Both the position numbers and the translations under genes were made by a program. Shown here one piece after another: positions 42,326-53,263 of a DNA stretch of 56,280 nt (position 1 is its first letter; each line of letters begins with the position of its first letter). The stretch is from an uncultured Selenomonadales bacterium (GTDB lineage Bacteria; Bacillota; Negativicutes; Acidaminococcales; Acidaminococcaceae), in assembly GCA_900316935.1 (NCBI GenBank), contig ONEW01000011.1, positions 1 through 56,280 on the forward strand, in the 5' to 3' direction. The notes under the pieces were generated by a model, which made no database searches, was not told the origin of the DNA, and saw only the letters and a program-made list of their open reading frames with translations.

Positions 42326-43543
42326 ATGAAACAGTTTTGGAAAGTCCTGTGCCTGGCCGTGACGGTCCTGTGCTTCACCCTGACGGCGGTGCCGGCCCAG
42401 CCGGTACAGGCCGCCATGATCGGCGAGGAGCGGGAAATCGAGATGGGGCGGGCTGCGGGGCAGCAGCTGGAACGGGAGTACGGCGTGTACCAGGACCCGG
42501 GGCAGCAGGCCCGCCTGGAGCGCATCGGCCGGAGCCTGGCGGCACAGTGCGAGCGCAGGAACCTGCCCTTCCAGTTCAAGATCCTGAACACGCCGGAGGT
42601 GAACGCCCTGGCCTGCCCGGGCGGGTTCATCTATGTGTTCAAGGGGCTCCTGGACTACATGCCGGACGACGCGGAGCTGGCCGGCGTGCTGGGCCATGAA
42701 ATCGGCCATGTGGCCAAGCGGCACACGGTCAAGCAGATTGAAAAGAACATGTGGACCCAGATGGCGTCCATCCTGGCGGGCATTGCCACGGGCAGCGCCG
42801 ATGTGATGATGGCCGGCATGGTCGTGACGGACGCCCTGGCGGCCGGGTACAGCCGGGCCGACGAAAGCGCGGCGGACCGCTGCGGGTTCGAATATGCCCT
42901 GAAGGCCGGGTACAGCCCTTACGGCATCCTCATCACCATGTACAAGCTCCAGCAGCTGTCCGGGGAATACGGCAATCCGGGCTGGGGCCTCTTTGACAGC
43001 CATCCGGAACCGGAAGAGCGTGTCCGCAGGATGAAGGGCCTGCTGGAAACGCTGCAGGTGACGCCGCAGCCCGTCGCGAACGCCGACGGCACGGCCGATG
43101 TCGTGGAAACCCATGACGGCAGGACCTGGCGCTTTACCTTTACCGGCCCGGCCAACGGCAATAAGGCCGAATACCGCGCCGACATCCTGGCCGGGGCCCT
43201 GTATCAGGTGAAACGCCGCGGGCCCGTGCAGCCGGAACGGTTCATCGTCTATGACCGGGGCGGCGAGGCGACGGTCTTTTACGATGACCTGCAGCTGCTG
43301 ACCGTGACGAAACAGGATGCAGGCAGCCGCAGTCCGGCCGACTACGCGAAACAGGCCGCGGCCGGCTTCCGCGAGTGGGCCGTCCTGGCCAATGCCGAAC
43401 GGGCCGGGAATCCGCAGGCCTTCACCATCGACCCGTTCAGTAAAAAGGACCGGAACAAGGAGAAAGGCAAGGAGAAAGGCAACGGCAAGGAGAAAGATAC
43501 GGACAGGAAAACCGGGGTGACGAAAAATGTCCAGGCGAAGTGA
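42326..43543 (+). CDS. Exported M48-family metalloprotease 1
   Basis: The 405-residue protein has a signal peptide (about 1-29, ending VQAAM) and an M48 zinc-protease domain with HEIGH (GHEIGHVAKRH, about 128) and the third-ligand region SRADESAADRCG. A C-terminal domain after about 245 has no recognised fold and ends in a Lys/Glu/Gly-rich tail of repeated KEKG units. It resembles the BepA/LoiP outer-membrane quality-control proteases. GAGGAAGG precedes the ATG at 42326. The Nudix gene overlaps its last 17 bases. Confidence 0.88.
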   Translation: MKQFWKVLCLAVTVLCFTLTAVPAQPVQAAMIGEEREIEMGRAAGQQLEREYGVYQDPGQQARLERIGRSLAAQCERRNLPFQFKILNTPEVNALACPGGFIYVFKGLLDYMPDDAELAGVLGHEIGHVAKRHTVKQIEKNMWTQMASILAGIATGSADVMMAGMVVTDALAAGYSRADESAADRCGFEYALKAGYSPYGILITMYKLQQLSGEYGNPGWGLFDSHPEPEERVRRMKGLLETLQVTPQPVANADGTADVVETHDGRTWRFTFTGPANGNKAEYRADILAGALYQVKRRGPVQPERFIVYDRGGEATVFYDDLQLLTVTKQDAGSRSPADYAKQAAAGFREWAVLANAERAGNPQAFTIDPFSKKDRNKEKGKEKGNGKEKDTDRKTGVTKNVQAK

Positions 43544-44210
43544 GGAACAACGGGAAGTGCTGGACGAAGTGGATCTGGAAGGCCGGCCGACGGGCCGGAC
43601 GGCGGACCGGGGACGGGTCCACCGCGAAGGCATCCGCCACCGCACGGCCCATGTGTGGATCTTCCGCACCGTGGACGGCAGGGACGAGATCCTGCTGCAG
43701 AAGCGCAGCGCGGCGAAGGATTCCTTCCCGGACTGCTACGACATCTCCAGCGCCGGACACATTCCCGCCGGCCTGGGTTTCCGGGAGTCGGCCCGGAAGG
43801 AGTTGCGGGAGGAGCTGGGCGTGACGTCCCGGCCGGGGGACCTGCATTTTTGCGGACGGCGCCATTTCCTCTACAACGGGGAGTTTTACGGCGAGCCCTT
43901 TCACGACGACCAGGTCACGGCCATCTACTTCCTGGTGGACGACCGTCCGGCGGAGGCCTTCCGCATCCAGCGGTCCGAGCTGAGCGGGGTGCGCTGGTTC
44001 GGGCTGGACGACTGCCTGCGCCTGGTCCGCACGAACCCGACGCAGCAGGCCGGCGGCGTCCGTAAAGCGGCGGCAGGAACCGCCTTCCGGCACTGCATCA
44101 TCCCGGAGGAACTGGAACTGGCGGCGCAGTGTTACGTTCGTTACAGAAACGGGACGGAAGAGGGCGGCGCCACAGAACATGCTGAAGCCGGACCGGAATC
44201 CGTAGTATAA
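43527..44210 (+). CDS. Nudix hydrolase
   Basis: The 227-residue protein has a Nudix box near residue 77: GHIPAGLGFRESARKELREELGV-like, whose key residues are Gly, Glu of RES, KE, REEL and GV (Lys replaces the usual Arg in REU). QKRSAAKDSFPDCYDISSAGH before it matches the isopentenyl-diphosphate isomerase/YfcD branch. It hydrolyses a nucleoside-diphosphate-linked compound, identity unknown. It overlaps the protease gene by 17 bases, so they are co-translated. Confidence 0.85.
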   Translation: MSRRSEEQREVLDEVDLEGRPTGRTADRGRVHREGIRHRTAHVWIFRTVDGRDEILLQKRSAAKDSFPDCYDISSAGHIPAGLGFRESARKELREELGVTSRPGDLHFCGRRHFLYNGEFYGEPFHDDQVTAIYFLVDDRPAEAFRIQRSELSGVRWFGLDDCLRLVRTNPTQQAGGVRKAAAGTAFRHCIIPEELELAAQCYVRYRNGTEEGGATEHAEAGPESVV

Positions 44211-44211
44211 T
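44206..44211 (+). promoter_or_regulatory. -10 element of the cyclase-family gene
   Basis: TATAAT overlaps the last codon of the Nudix gene; -35 weak (CTGAAG at 17 bases). Confidence 0.4.
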
Positions 44212-44280
44212 AGGGAAAACCATGACCGGGAGTGCGATACAGTCCGCAGGCCCGGATGGAAGACGAAAAGGAGAAAGATT

Positions 44281-45051
44281 ATGCACTATGCACTCTGGAC
44301 CGTCCTGGAACAATTGCGGTCCGACCAGTATGAATGGGTGGAACTGTCCCACTCCCTGAACAATGACAGTCCCTTCTGGAGCGGCATCCCCGCCGGCTCC
44401 GTGGAGCTGGCGGAGACCTGCTTCGACTGGGGCAACCCCATGCTCGAATGCCTCATCCAGACCTTCAAGTTTCCCGGCCAGTTCGGTACGCACATCGACT
44501 TTCCGGGGCATTTCGTGAAGGACGCGCCCCTGTCGGAAGCCTACGGCACGGAGAGCATGCTGTTCCCCCTGTGCGTCATCGATATTTCCGAAAAGGTCAA
44601 GGACGACGCGGACTACGCCGTCACCGCCAGCGACATCCAGGAATGGGAAAGCCGCTACGGCGCCATTCCGGAGGGCGCCTTCGTGGCCCTGCGCACGGAC
44701 TGGTACAAGCGCTGGCCTTCCATGGAGAAGATGTCCAACGTCGGTGCGGACGGCAACGAGCACTGCCCCGGCTGGTCCCTGGAGGCCCTGCGGTATATCT
44801 ACGAAACGCGCCGTGCCGCGGCGAACGGCCATGAAACGCTGGATACGGACGCTTCGCAGGTAGCGGCCGCAGCCGGGGACCTGGTCTGCGAGCGCTATGT
44901 GCTGGCCCGTCATAAATTGCAGATTGAAGTGCTGGCCAATCTGGACAAGACGGCCCCGGCCGGCGCCCTGCTGCTGGCTGCCTGGCCCCGCATCGAAGGG
45001 GCGACGGGATTGCCGGCCCGCGTATATGCCATCACGCCGAAATCCCGGTGA
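44281..45051 (+). CDS. Cyclase-family metal hydrolase (kynurenine formamidase-like)
   Basis: The 256-residue protein contains the family metal motif FGTHIDFPGHF (HxDxxxH) and the start LSHSLNNDSPFW, plus ALRTDWYKRW and the late Glu/Asp ligands. Members hydrolyse formyl-kynurenine, isatin or other amide/ester rings. Because no tryptophan-degradation gene is nearby, the substrate stays open. AAAGGAG precedes the ATG. Confidence 0.85.
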   Translation: MHYALWTVLEQLRSDQYEWVELSHSLNNDSPFWSGIPAGSVELAETCFDWGNPMLECLIQTFKFPGQFGTHIDFPGHFVKDAPLSEAYGTESMLFPLCVIDISEKVKDDADYAVTASDIQEWESRYGAIPEGAFVALRTDWYKRWPSMEKMSNVGADGNEHCPGWSLEALRYIYETRRAAANGHETLDTDASQVAAAAGDLVCERYVLARHKLQIEVLANLDKTAPAGALLLAAWPRIEGATGLPARVYAITPKSR

Positions 45052-45094
45052 AGCGACGGGACGCGGCGGAATGTCTCAAAAGGGGGAATTACCA

Positions 45095-46303
45095 GTGAAG
45101 AAGAGCAGGTCGTGGAAGAGCGCCTGGAAAGCCATGGCGCTGGCCGCCGTGTGCGGTACCGCCATCTCCTTTGCCGCCGTGCCGGTGCCGCAGGCAGACG
45201 CCAACATCCTGGGGGCGGTCATCGGCGCCGTGCAGGGAGGCGCGGCGTACGCGCAGATCGACAAGCAGCTGAACTACTATAACAACACGGAAGAGGGACG
45301 GCAGAAACTGTACACGCAGTACAAGGAAAAGTACGGCGTCAACTACGATTCCTTCCTCAATGCGCAGCTCGATGCCATGATGAACGAAATGAGCGCGGGA
45401 ATCCGGGCCGTCGACCCGACCATCGACAAGAAACCCTATATCTACTTCATCAACAACGATACATCGTTCAACGCCTTCTGCAGCCTGGGGCACGTAATGT
45501 CCGTGAATACGGGCATGTACTCCATGACGACGGTTCCGGACGAAATCGCCGTCGTCCTGCTCCATGAAATGGGCCACGGCCAGAAAGACCATGTGGTCCA
45601 CGGGACGCGCAAGAAGGTCGGCGTACTGGTAGGGGCGTCCGTACTGAGCGGCGCGGCCGGCAGCGGCATTGCGGACGCGGTCCTCGAGGTGGCCGTCAAC
45701 CAGATCAACAACGTGGCCATCGGGAAGAAGGACGAGTGGGAAGCCGACAACCTGGCCCTGACCTACATGCTCCACACCAATTACAATCCCGGTGCGACGG
45801 CCGCCATGTGGCAGCGCGTCATTGAAAAGATGTCCTCCGGCAGGCACAGTTTCGCCGGGGAAATCTTCTCGCCGTCGGACCATCCGACGAATGAGCAGCG
45901 CCGGGACAACTACGCCAGCCGGCTGACGGACCTGAGCGGCGGCAACGTGACCTGTGAAAAGGGCGTGGTCAAGGTCGGCGGCAAGACCTTCGTGACCCCG
46001 GCTGCGACAGGGGAAATGAGCGGGGCGGAACGGGCCTACTTCGTCATGGGCAACCTGGTGGCCGCCTTCCGGACCGGCCAGAACGCCAGGGAAGCCTATG
46101 CGAACGGCAACACGGTCCTGCTGGGCAGCCAGCCCATCATCACCTGTACGGCCGGCGATGCCAGCGCCGCCTCGCTGGCATCGCTCCTGAACGAGATCAA
46201 GAGCAGCCAGCCGGCCGTCGTGCCCGACCGCGAAAAGAAACTGCAGGCGAAGGCCGCCCCGGCGGTGAAGCAGGCCAAATCCACACAGGGGGACGCAGAC
46301 TGA
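45095..46303 (+). CDS. Exported M48-family metalloprotease 2
   Basis: The 402-residue protein has a signal peptide (about 1-36, ending ADANI), then a Gly-rich segment and an M48 domain with LLHEMGHGQKDH and the third-ligand part KKDEWEADNLALTYM. It differs from the protease at 42326 outside these motifs. GTG at 45095 follows AAAGGGGG; an ATG eight codons earlier has a poorer site. It may act on envelope proteins like its neighbour. Confidence 0.88.
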   Translation: MKKSRSWKSAWKAMALAAVCGTAISFAAVPVPQADANILGAVIGAVQGGAAYAQIDKQLNYYNNTEEGRQKLYTQYKEKYGVNYDSFLNAQLDAMMNEMSAGIRAVDPTIDKKPYIYFINNDTSFNAFCSLGHVMSVNTGMYSMTTVPDEIAVVLLHEMGHGQKDHVVHGTRKKVGVLVGASVLSGAAGSGIADAVLEVAVNQINNVAIGKKDEWEADNLALTYMLHTNYNPGATAAMWQRVIEKMSSGRHSFAGEIFSPSDHPTNEQRRDNYASRLTDLSGGNVTCEKGVVKVGGKTFVTPAATGEMSGAERAYFVMGNLVAAFRTGQNAREAYANGNTVLLGSQPIITCTAGDASAASLASLLNEIKSSQPAVVPDREKKLQAKAAPAVKQAKSTQGDAD

Positions 46304-46316
46304 CACCCGGTACAGC

Positions 46317-46347
46317 AACGGCAGGGAAGGGATTCCCTGCCGTTTTC
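46317..46347 (+). terminator. Terminator after protease 2
   Basis: A perfect 12-bp stem (AACGGCAGGGAA with TTCCCTGCCGTT, loop GGGA) followed by TT. Confidence 0.85.
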
Positions 46348-46398
46348 CTGTCTTTGCCGGCCGTAGTGGCATTTGCGGACCGGGTCACACTTTCCATC

Positions 46399-46427
46399 TT
46401 GCGGGTAATCGGGAAACAAGGTAAAAT
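46399..46427 (+). promoter_or_regulatory. Promoter of ppdK
   Basis: TTGCGG and TAAAAT are 17 bases apart; leader about 90 bases. Confidence 0.55.
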
Positions 46428-46524
46428 AAAGGTATAGAGCAATTAGTGTAGCTGTCTGCAAAAGTGACATATTTCAATCCGGGACGGAAAAAGCCGCAAG
46501 GCAGGAAGAAAGAGGCGAACATAC

Positions 46525-49167
<2,643 letters not shown>

Positions 49168-49244
49168 GGGAAGACAGGCGGAAAGGACCAGTAAAATACA
49201 GATAGGTTGACATCCTTATGTTTCCCGCAGGGGAAAAGAGCGAT

Positions 49245-49284
49245 AAAGGGACTGCATCCGGACAATGCGGTCCCTTTGCTGTTT
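49245..49284 (+). terminator. Terminator after ppdK
   Basis: Arms AAAGGGACTGCAT and ATGCGGTCCCTTT (one mismatch), then TTTT a few bases on. Confidence 0.8.
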
Positions 49285-49384
49285 TCCCGCGAGGAATACG
49301 TGAAAGTGTTGCAGGCGCTGCTGCCCGTACGGGGCACGCGTTCCCTGCGGAACAGGCGGCAAGCCTTCTTTTTCACAAAAAAAT

Positions 49385-49438
49385 GGTTGACAAAATCAAC
49401 CAAATGATTTACAGTACATATAGTTGATTTAGTCAACC
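49385..49438. promoter_or_regulatory. MarR-gene promoter with two operators
   Basis: TTGACA (49387) and TACAGT (49410) are 17 bases apart. Palindrome GGTTGA-N5-TCAACC (49385-49401) covers the -35, and AGTTGA-N5-TCAACC (49422-49438) lies after the -10. Both share GTTGA-N5-TCAAC, as expected for autoregulation by the MarR protein encoded next. Confidence 0.8.
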
Positions 49439-49484
49439 ATTAACTCCCGTTATTTCCCGGGAAAACAGGAAAGGAAGCTGGCGT

Positions 49485-49928
49485 ATGGAGAGACAGGACA
49501 TCGTGGAAAAAGTGCGGGCCTTCAACCGGTTTTACCTGCCGGCCCTGAACCTGCTGGGCAACCATTACCTTGGTTCGGAATTCGGCGTCACGTACGCGCG
49601 GATCTTCTACGAAATCTATTGCCGGGAAGGATGTAACGCGGCATACCTCGCCAAGAGCATGAACATCGACAAGGGATATGTGAGCCGCATCCTGGCGTCC
49701 CACGAGCAGCACGGCTTTTTGACCCGCGTGGCGTCGGAAACGGACCGGCGGTCCCAGAAGCTGTATTTGACGGACGAAGGGAAGCGGCGCGCCGAAGACT
49801 TCATCCTTAAATCGAACCGGGACATCGGCGGGCACCTGGAGGGGTTGTCCGACCGGGACCTGCAGCAGCTGGGCGAGGCCATGGATACCATCATCCGTTT
49901 GTTGAAAAAAGGAGAGAGTGCAACATGA
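49485..49928 (+). CDS. MarR-family transcriptional regulator
   Basis: The 147-residue protein has the MarR winged helix (ARIFYEIYCREGCNAAYLAKSMNIDKGYVSRIL, core AAYLAKSMNIDKG) and wing RVASETDRRSQKLYLTDEG. Its gene overlaps the acetyltransferase in ATGA, a common regulator-enzyme pair. Two operators in its promoter suggest self-repression relieved by an unknown ligand. Confidence 0.9.
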   Translation: MERQDIVEKVRAFNRFYLPALNLLGNHYLGSEFGVTYARIFYEIYCREGCNAAYLAKSMNIDKGYVSRILASHEQHGFLTRVASETDRRSQKLYLTDEGKRRAEDFILKSNRDIGGHLEGLSDRDLQQLGEAMDTIIRLLKKGESAT

Positions 49929-50383
49929 AGATTATTCCGTATGATCCCAAATACAAAAAGGAATATGTGGATCTGAACAAGGCCTGGGTCATGGATATGT
50001 TCGAAATGGAAGAGACCGACCTGGAGGAACTGGGCAACATTGACGCGTACTTGGAAAAAGGCGGCCAGATCTTCCTGGCGGTCGATGACGACGGCACCCT
50101 CATGGCGGGCTGCATGATCGCTCCCCGCGAAGACGGCGACTGGGAACTGATGAAGCTGGCGGCCCGCGGCATGTACACGGGAACCGGTGCCGGCGGGGCG
50201 TGCCTGCGGGCGTGCATCGACTATGCCAAAAAGAAGGGCCTGCCGAAAGTCCTCCTCTGCTCGAACCGCAAATGCACCCATGCCATCGGCCTGTACCGGA
50301 AATCCGGGTTCACGGAAATCCCCGTGGACAAGGAAAAGTTCCCCTTCGACCGGGCCGACATCGCCTTTGAGATGTATCTGTGA
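49925..50383 (+). CDS. GNAT-family acetyltransferase
   Basis: The 152-residue protein has the GNAT acetyl-CoA site ARGMYTGTGAGGACLRACIDYAKKKG and late beta strands (KVLLCSNRKCTHAIGLYRKSGF, core AIGLYRKSGF). Substrate unknown. MarR-GNAT pairs often concern detoxification, which would agree with autoregulation. Confidence 0.88.
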   Translation: MKIIPYDPKYKKEYVDLNKAWVMDMFEMEETDLEELGNIDAYLEKGGQIFLAVDDDGTLMAGCMIAPREDGDWELMKLAARGMYTGTGAGGACLRACIDYAKKKGLPKVLLCSNRKCTHAIGLYRKSGFTEIPVDKEKFPFDRADIAFEMYL

Positions 50384-50402
50384 ATTCCCTTGCGGGGGTG
50401 GT

Positions 50403-50993
50403 TCAGAAGGTGTGGTTCCAGCCGATGGACCAAGCCACCGTGTTGTAGCCCGGGTTGTCCGTCGTGAAGCCGTTGGAGCTGTGGCTCAGGAACAGGCCGG
50501 CACTGACGGAGTCGTTCTTGCTGTAGTGGTAGACGGCGCGGGGCCCGGCGTGCCACTTGAAGCCGAATCCGCGGCCCTGGGCCGGAAAGGCCTTGTCGTA
50601 GACGAGCAGGGCGCCCCGTCCCTCGAGGGCCCAATGGAGCTTGCCCGACCAGGGGCGTTCCCAGCGGGCCATCACGGCGGGGCCGATGCCGTTGGCATTG
50701 CTTTCCCGGTAGATGCCGTCGCGCTCCGTATGGCCGCGGGACGCGCTGATCACGAGGCCGCGGTGCCAGGAGAAGCTGCCGTGTTCGTGGGCTTTCTGGA
50801 ACAGGCTGATGTTGTAGTCGTCAATATGGCGTTCCGAGAAGCAGCGGTGTGCGCCGTACTCCATCTGTACTTCGACGTTGCCGGCCATGGCGTATGCCGG
50901 TGCGGGCTGCAGGACGGCGTCCGCAAAAAGCAGTACGGCCAGCGCCCCGGCTGCCGCCAGGGAACGGGCCGCGAAAAGATTGCGCAGTTGCAA
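50403..50993 (-). CDS. PagL-like lipid A deacylase (outer-membrane barrel)
   Basis: The 196-residue protein has a signal peptide (about 1-35) and a short beta barrel ending in HTF. SAGLFLSHSSNGFTTDNPGYN matches the PagL/acyloxyacyl-hydrolase active-site region, with His and Ser of HSSNG. PagL removes the 3-acyl chain of lipid A. The start is TTG at 50993, seven bases after AAGGAGGG. Its presence supports a lipopolysaccharide outer membrane. Confidence 0.75.
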   Translation of the reverse strand: MQLRNLFAARSLAAAGALAVLLFADAVLQPAPAYAMAGNVEVQMEYGAHRCFSERHIDDYNISLFQKAHEHGSFSWHRGLVISASRGHTERDGIYRESNANGIGPAVMARWERPWSGKLHWALEGRGALLVYDKAFPAQGRGFGFKWHAGPRAVYHYSKNDSVSAGLFLSHSSNGFTTDNPGYNTVAWSIGWNHTF

Positions 50994-51028
50994 GGTGAAA
51001 CCCTCCTTATGTAGAACATTCTTCCTTA

Positions 51029-51057
51029 ATTATACGATTAATTAACAGATTCGTCAA
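51029..51057 (-). promoter_or_regulatory. Promoter of the PagL-like gene
   Basis: Reading leftward, TTGACG and TATAAT are 17 bases apart, in an AT-rich patch. Confidence 0.8.
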
Positions 51058-51112
51058 AACAAAATCCCGCCCCGTGCTGCCGGCACTGTTCCGGCAGGGC
51101 CGGGCGGGATTA
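51055..51112 (-). terminator. Terminator after the dehydrogenase gene
   Basis: Nested stems: outer AATCCCGCCC with GGGCGGGATT and inner CTGCCGG with CCGGCAG, followed leftward by TTGTTTT. Confidence 0.85.
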
Positions 51113-51137
51113 CCGCCTCTTCCGCCGGGGCGGCCCC

Positions 51138-52124
51138 TTACTTCAACACATTGTACGGATCTGCGGTGCCCCTGGCGCGGGCATCGGTGGAAACGAAGTT
51201 GTCGCTGATCATGCCGGCCACGGTGCTTTCCACGTAGAAAGCCATATGGGGGCTGACGATGACGTTCGGGAAGCTGCGGAGCATGTACAGTTCGTCGTTG
51301 TCCAGGGCTTCGCCGGCATGGAACTCGTAATAGAGGCCGTATTCCTTCTCAATCAGGTCGAGACCGGCGGCGCTCACCTTTTTGCGCTTCAGGGCGTCGA
51401 TCAGGGCGCCGGAGTCGATGAGGTTGCCGCGGGCCGTATTGATGAGGATGACGCCGTCCTTCATTTTGGCGAGGGATTCCGCATTGACCATATGGAAGGT
51501 CTCCGGGTTCGACGGCAGGTGGAGGGAGATGATGTCCGACTCCTTCCACAGGGTGTCCAGGTCCACGTAGGAGGCATACTGCTTCACGCCCTCGTTCCGG
51601 TACTTGTCGTAGGCAAGGATGCGGCAGCCGAAGCCCTGCAGGTGCCGGATGAGCACCTGGCCGATATGGCCCGTGCCCGCGACGCCGATGGTCATGTCTT
51701 CCAGGTTGCGGCCCATCTTGTTGCGCAGCGTAAAATCCTGGGCCTCGGCGCGGATCATGATCTGCTTCATCTGGCGCAGGCACAGGAGCATGAGCATGAT
51801 GGCGTAGTCAGCCACGCAGTCCGTCGGATAGGGCGTGTTGGACACGGTCATGCCCAGGGCGCGCGCCTTGGCCAGCGGCACGTGGTCGAAGCCGATGGAG
51901 CGCGTCAGGATGGAGCGGACGCCGTAGCCGTACCACGTGTCCAGCATCCCTTCCGTCATGCGGCAGGGCGTGCAGCTGACAGCGTCGCAGCCCCGGGCCA
52001 GGTCCAGGTTGTTTTCGTCCGGATAGGCGGCCGTCCATACGAAGTCAATGCCGTATTGTTTGGAAAATTTCTCGACGAAAGGCAGTTCGTCGAAGTCCCG
52101 TAATGCATAAAATGCGATCTTCAT
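51138..52124 (-). CDS. D-2-hydroxyacid dehydrogenase (D-lactate dehydrogenase type)
   Basis: The 328-residue NAD enzyme has GVAGTGHIGQVLIRHL (Rossmann loop), NTARGNLIDSGAL (catalytic Arg), the Glu region DLIEKEYGLYYE and SPHMAF (catalytic His). The LDLIEKEYGLYYEFH section resembles D-lactate dehydrogenase and VanH, reducing pyruvate to D-lactate. AAGGGG precedes the ATG at 52124. It directly follows the DUF6765 gene (2-base gap overlap region), forming an operon. Confidence 0.9.
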   Translation of the reverse strand: MKIAFYALRDFDELPFVEKFSKQYGIDFVWTAAYPDENNLDLARGCDAVSCTPCRMTEGMLDTWYGYGVRSILTRSIGFDHVPLAKARALGMTVSNTPYPTDCVADYAIMLMLLCLRQMKQIMIRAEAQDFTLRNKMGRNLEDMTIGVAGTGHIGQVLIRHLQGFGCRILAYDKYRNEGVKQYASYVDLDTLWKESDIISLHLPSNPETFHMVNAESLAKMKDGVILINTARGNLIDSGALIDALKRKKVSAAGLDLIEKEYGLYYEFHAGEALDNDELYMLRSFPNVIVSPHMAFYVESTVAGMISDNFVSTDARARGTADPYNVLK

Positions 52125-52125
52125 C

Positions 52126-53139
52126 TCAATACCCCTTGAATCCTTTCTTGTCCAGACGGTCGATGCCGTTATCAATCAGTTTGCCCTTGACCCAGAAGTA
52201 ATGGTCGTTGATTTCCTCATAGAACTGCCTGCGCCAGTCCGGGTCCGCGAAAATGGTGCCGCTGCTGTACGCGGCATGCTTGTCGCCGTCGTCGAAATCG
52301 CCGAATTCGAAATAGTTGTGCCGGATGCGGTCGACCCAGGCAGCGTAGCGGTCTCCGATGTCCCTGGACTGGATCGTCTTGAAGCAGGTCATGAGCTTGA
52401 TGCGCTGTTCCCTGGACAGGCCCGTGACCTCGACGCCGCTCACCTTCTGCAGCACTTCGCAGAGTTCCGAAGCCGCCTCCAGGAACTCGTCCCAGTTCTT
52501 GCGCCCGTTGAAGAAGCGCCGGCTGGTGCGCCACCACAGGTAGGGGATGTCGGGGCAGTGCACGGCGGCCGCATGCCCCAGGGGCATGACCAGGTCCATG
52601 ACCTTGGCGGCCAGCGACGAATCGAAGACTTCGCCGATCATCTTCTTCAGCATGGAGCCCTGGCGGCTGAAGAGCAGTTCCTGCACCTGGTTGATGGCGT
52701 CGTTGATGCCGGCGAATTCCTGGTGGGCCCAGGTGTCGGCCAGCACGTGGCCCGCGATGCCCAGGCGGAACACGTAGTTCGGGTTGTCCAGGGTGATGCC
52801 GTTCATGCGGCGTTTGAGTTCTTCCGCCAGGACGCTGTGCTTTTTGCAGACCAGCCGCTCCGCTTCCGATTCCCCTTCCAGGCCCGGCAGGAAATGGAAG
52901 GGGATCCAGATTTCCTCGTTGCCGTAGCCCGACACATTGGCCCAGATATTCTGGCACGAATAGCGCACGTTGACGCCGCGGGCGATGTCTTCCTCCTCCG
53001 CCTTGTCGGAGAAGGCGTTCGTATCGTAGTTGTCGTCCACCAGCTGGGACGACGTGGCAATGAGCTGCGCGCTCTGGCTGCCGAATCCGGCCCAGCGGGA
53101 CAGGACATACATGGTACCATAGTGAAAATCGAGATCCAT
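52126..53139 (-). CDS. DUF6765-type protein with a phospholipase-C-like motif
   Basis: The 337-residue soluble protein has GFGSQSAQLIATSSQLVDDN near the start and LGIAGHVLADTWAHQEFAG in the middle, whose spaced His, Asp and His residues look like a zinc site of the phospholipase C/S1-P1 nuclease fold. Function is unproven. ATG at 53139 follows AAGGAAGG. It precedes the D-lactate-type dehydrogenase by one base. Confidence 0.75.
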   Translation of the reverse strand: MDLDFHYGTMYVLSRWAGFGSQSAQLIATSSQLVDDNYDTNAFSDKAEEEDIARGVNVRYSCQNIWANVSGYGNEEIWIPFHFLPGLEGESEAERLVCKKHSVLAEELKRRMNGITLDNPNYVFRLGIAGHVLADTWAHQEFAGINDAINQVQELLFSRQGSMLKKMIGEVFDSSLAAKVMDLVMPLGHAAAVHCPDIPYLWWRTSRRFFNGRKNWDEFLEAASELCEVLQKVSGVEVTGLSREQRIKLMTCFKTIQSRDIGDRYAAWVDRIRHNYFEFGDFDDGDKHAAYSSGTIFADPDWRRQFYEEINDHYFWVKGKLIDNGIDRLDKKGFKGY

Positions 53140-53263
53140 GACCAACCTTCCTTTCTCATGTCCCCCATTATATCATAAAACGAAAAAGACGGGACTTGAC
53201 AGTTCCCTGTGATATAATAAAATTTACGGGGATAAGATAAATCACAATGGGGTGAAATGTAAA

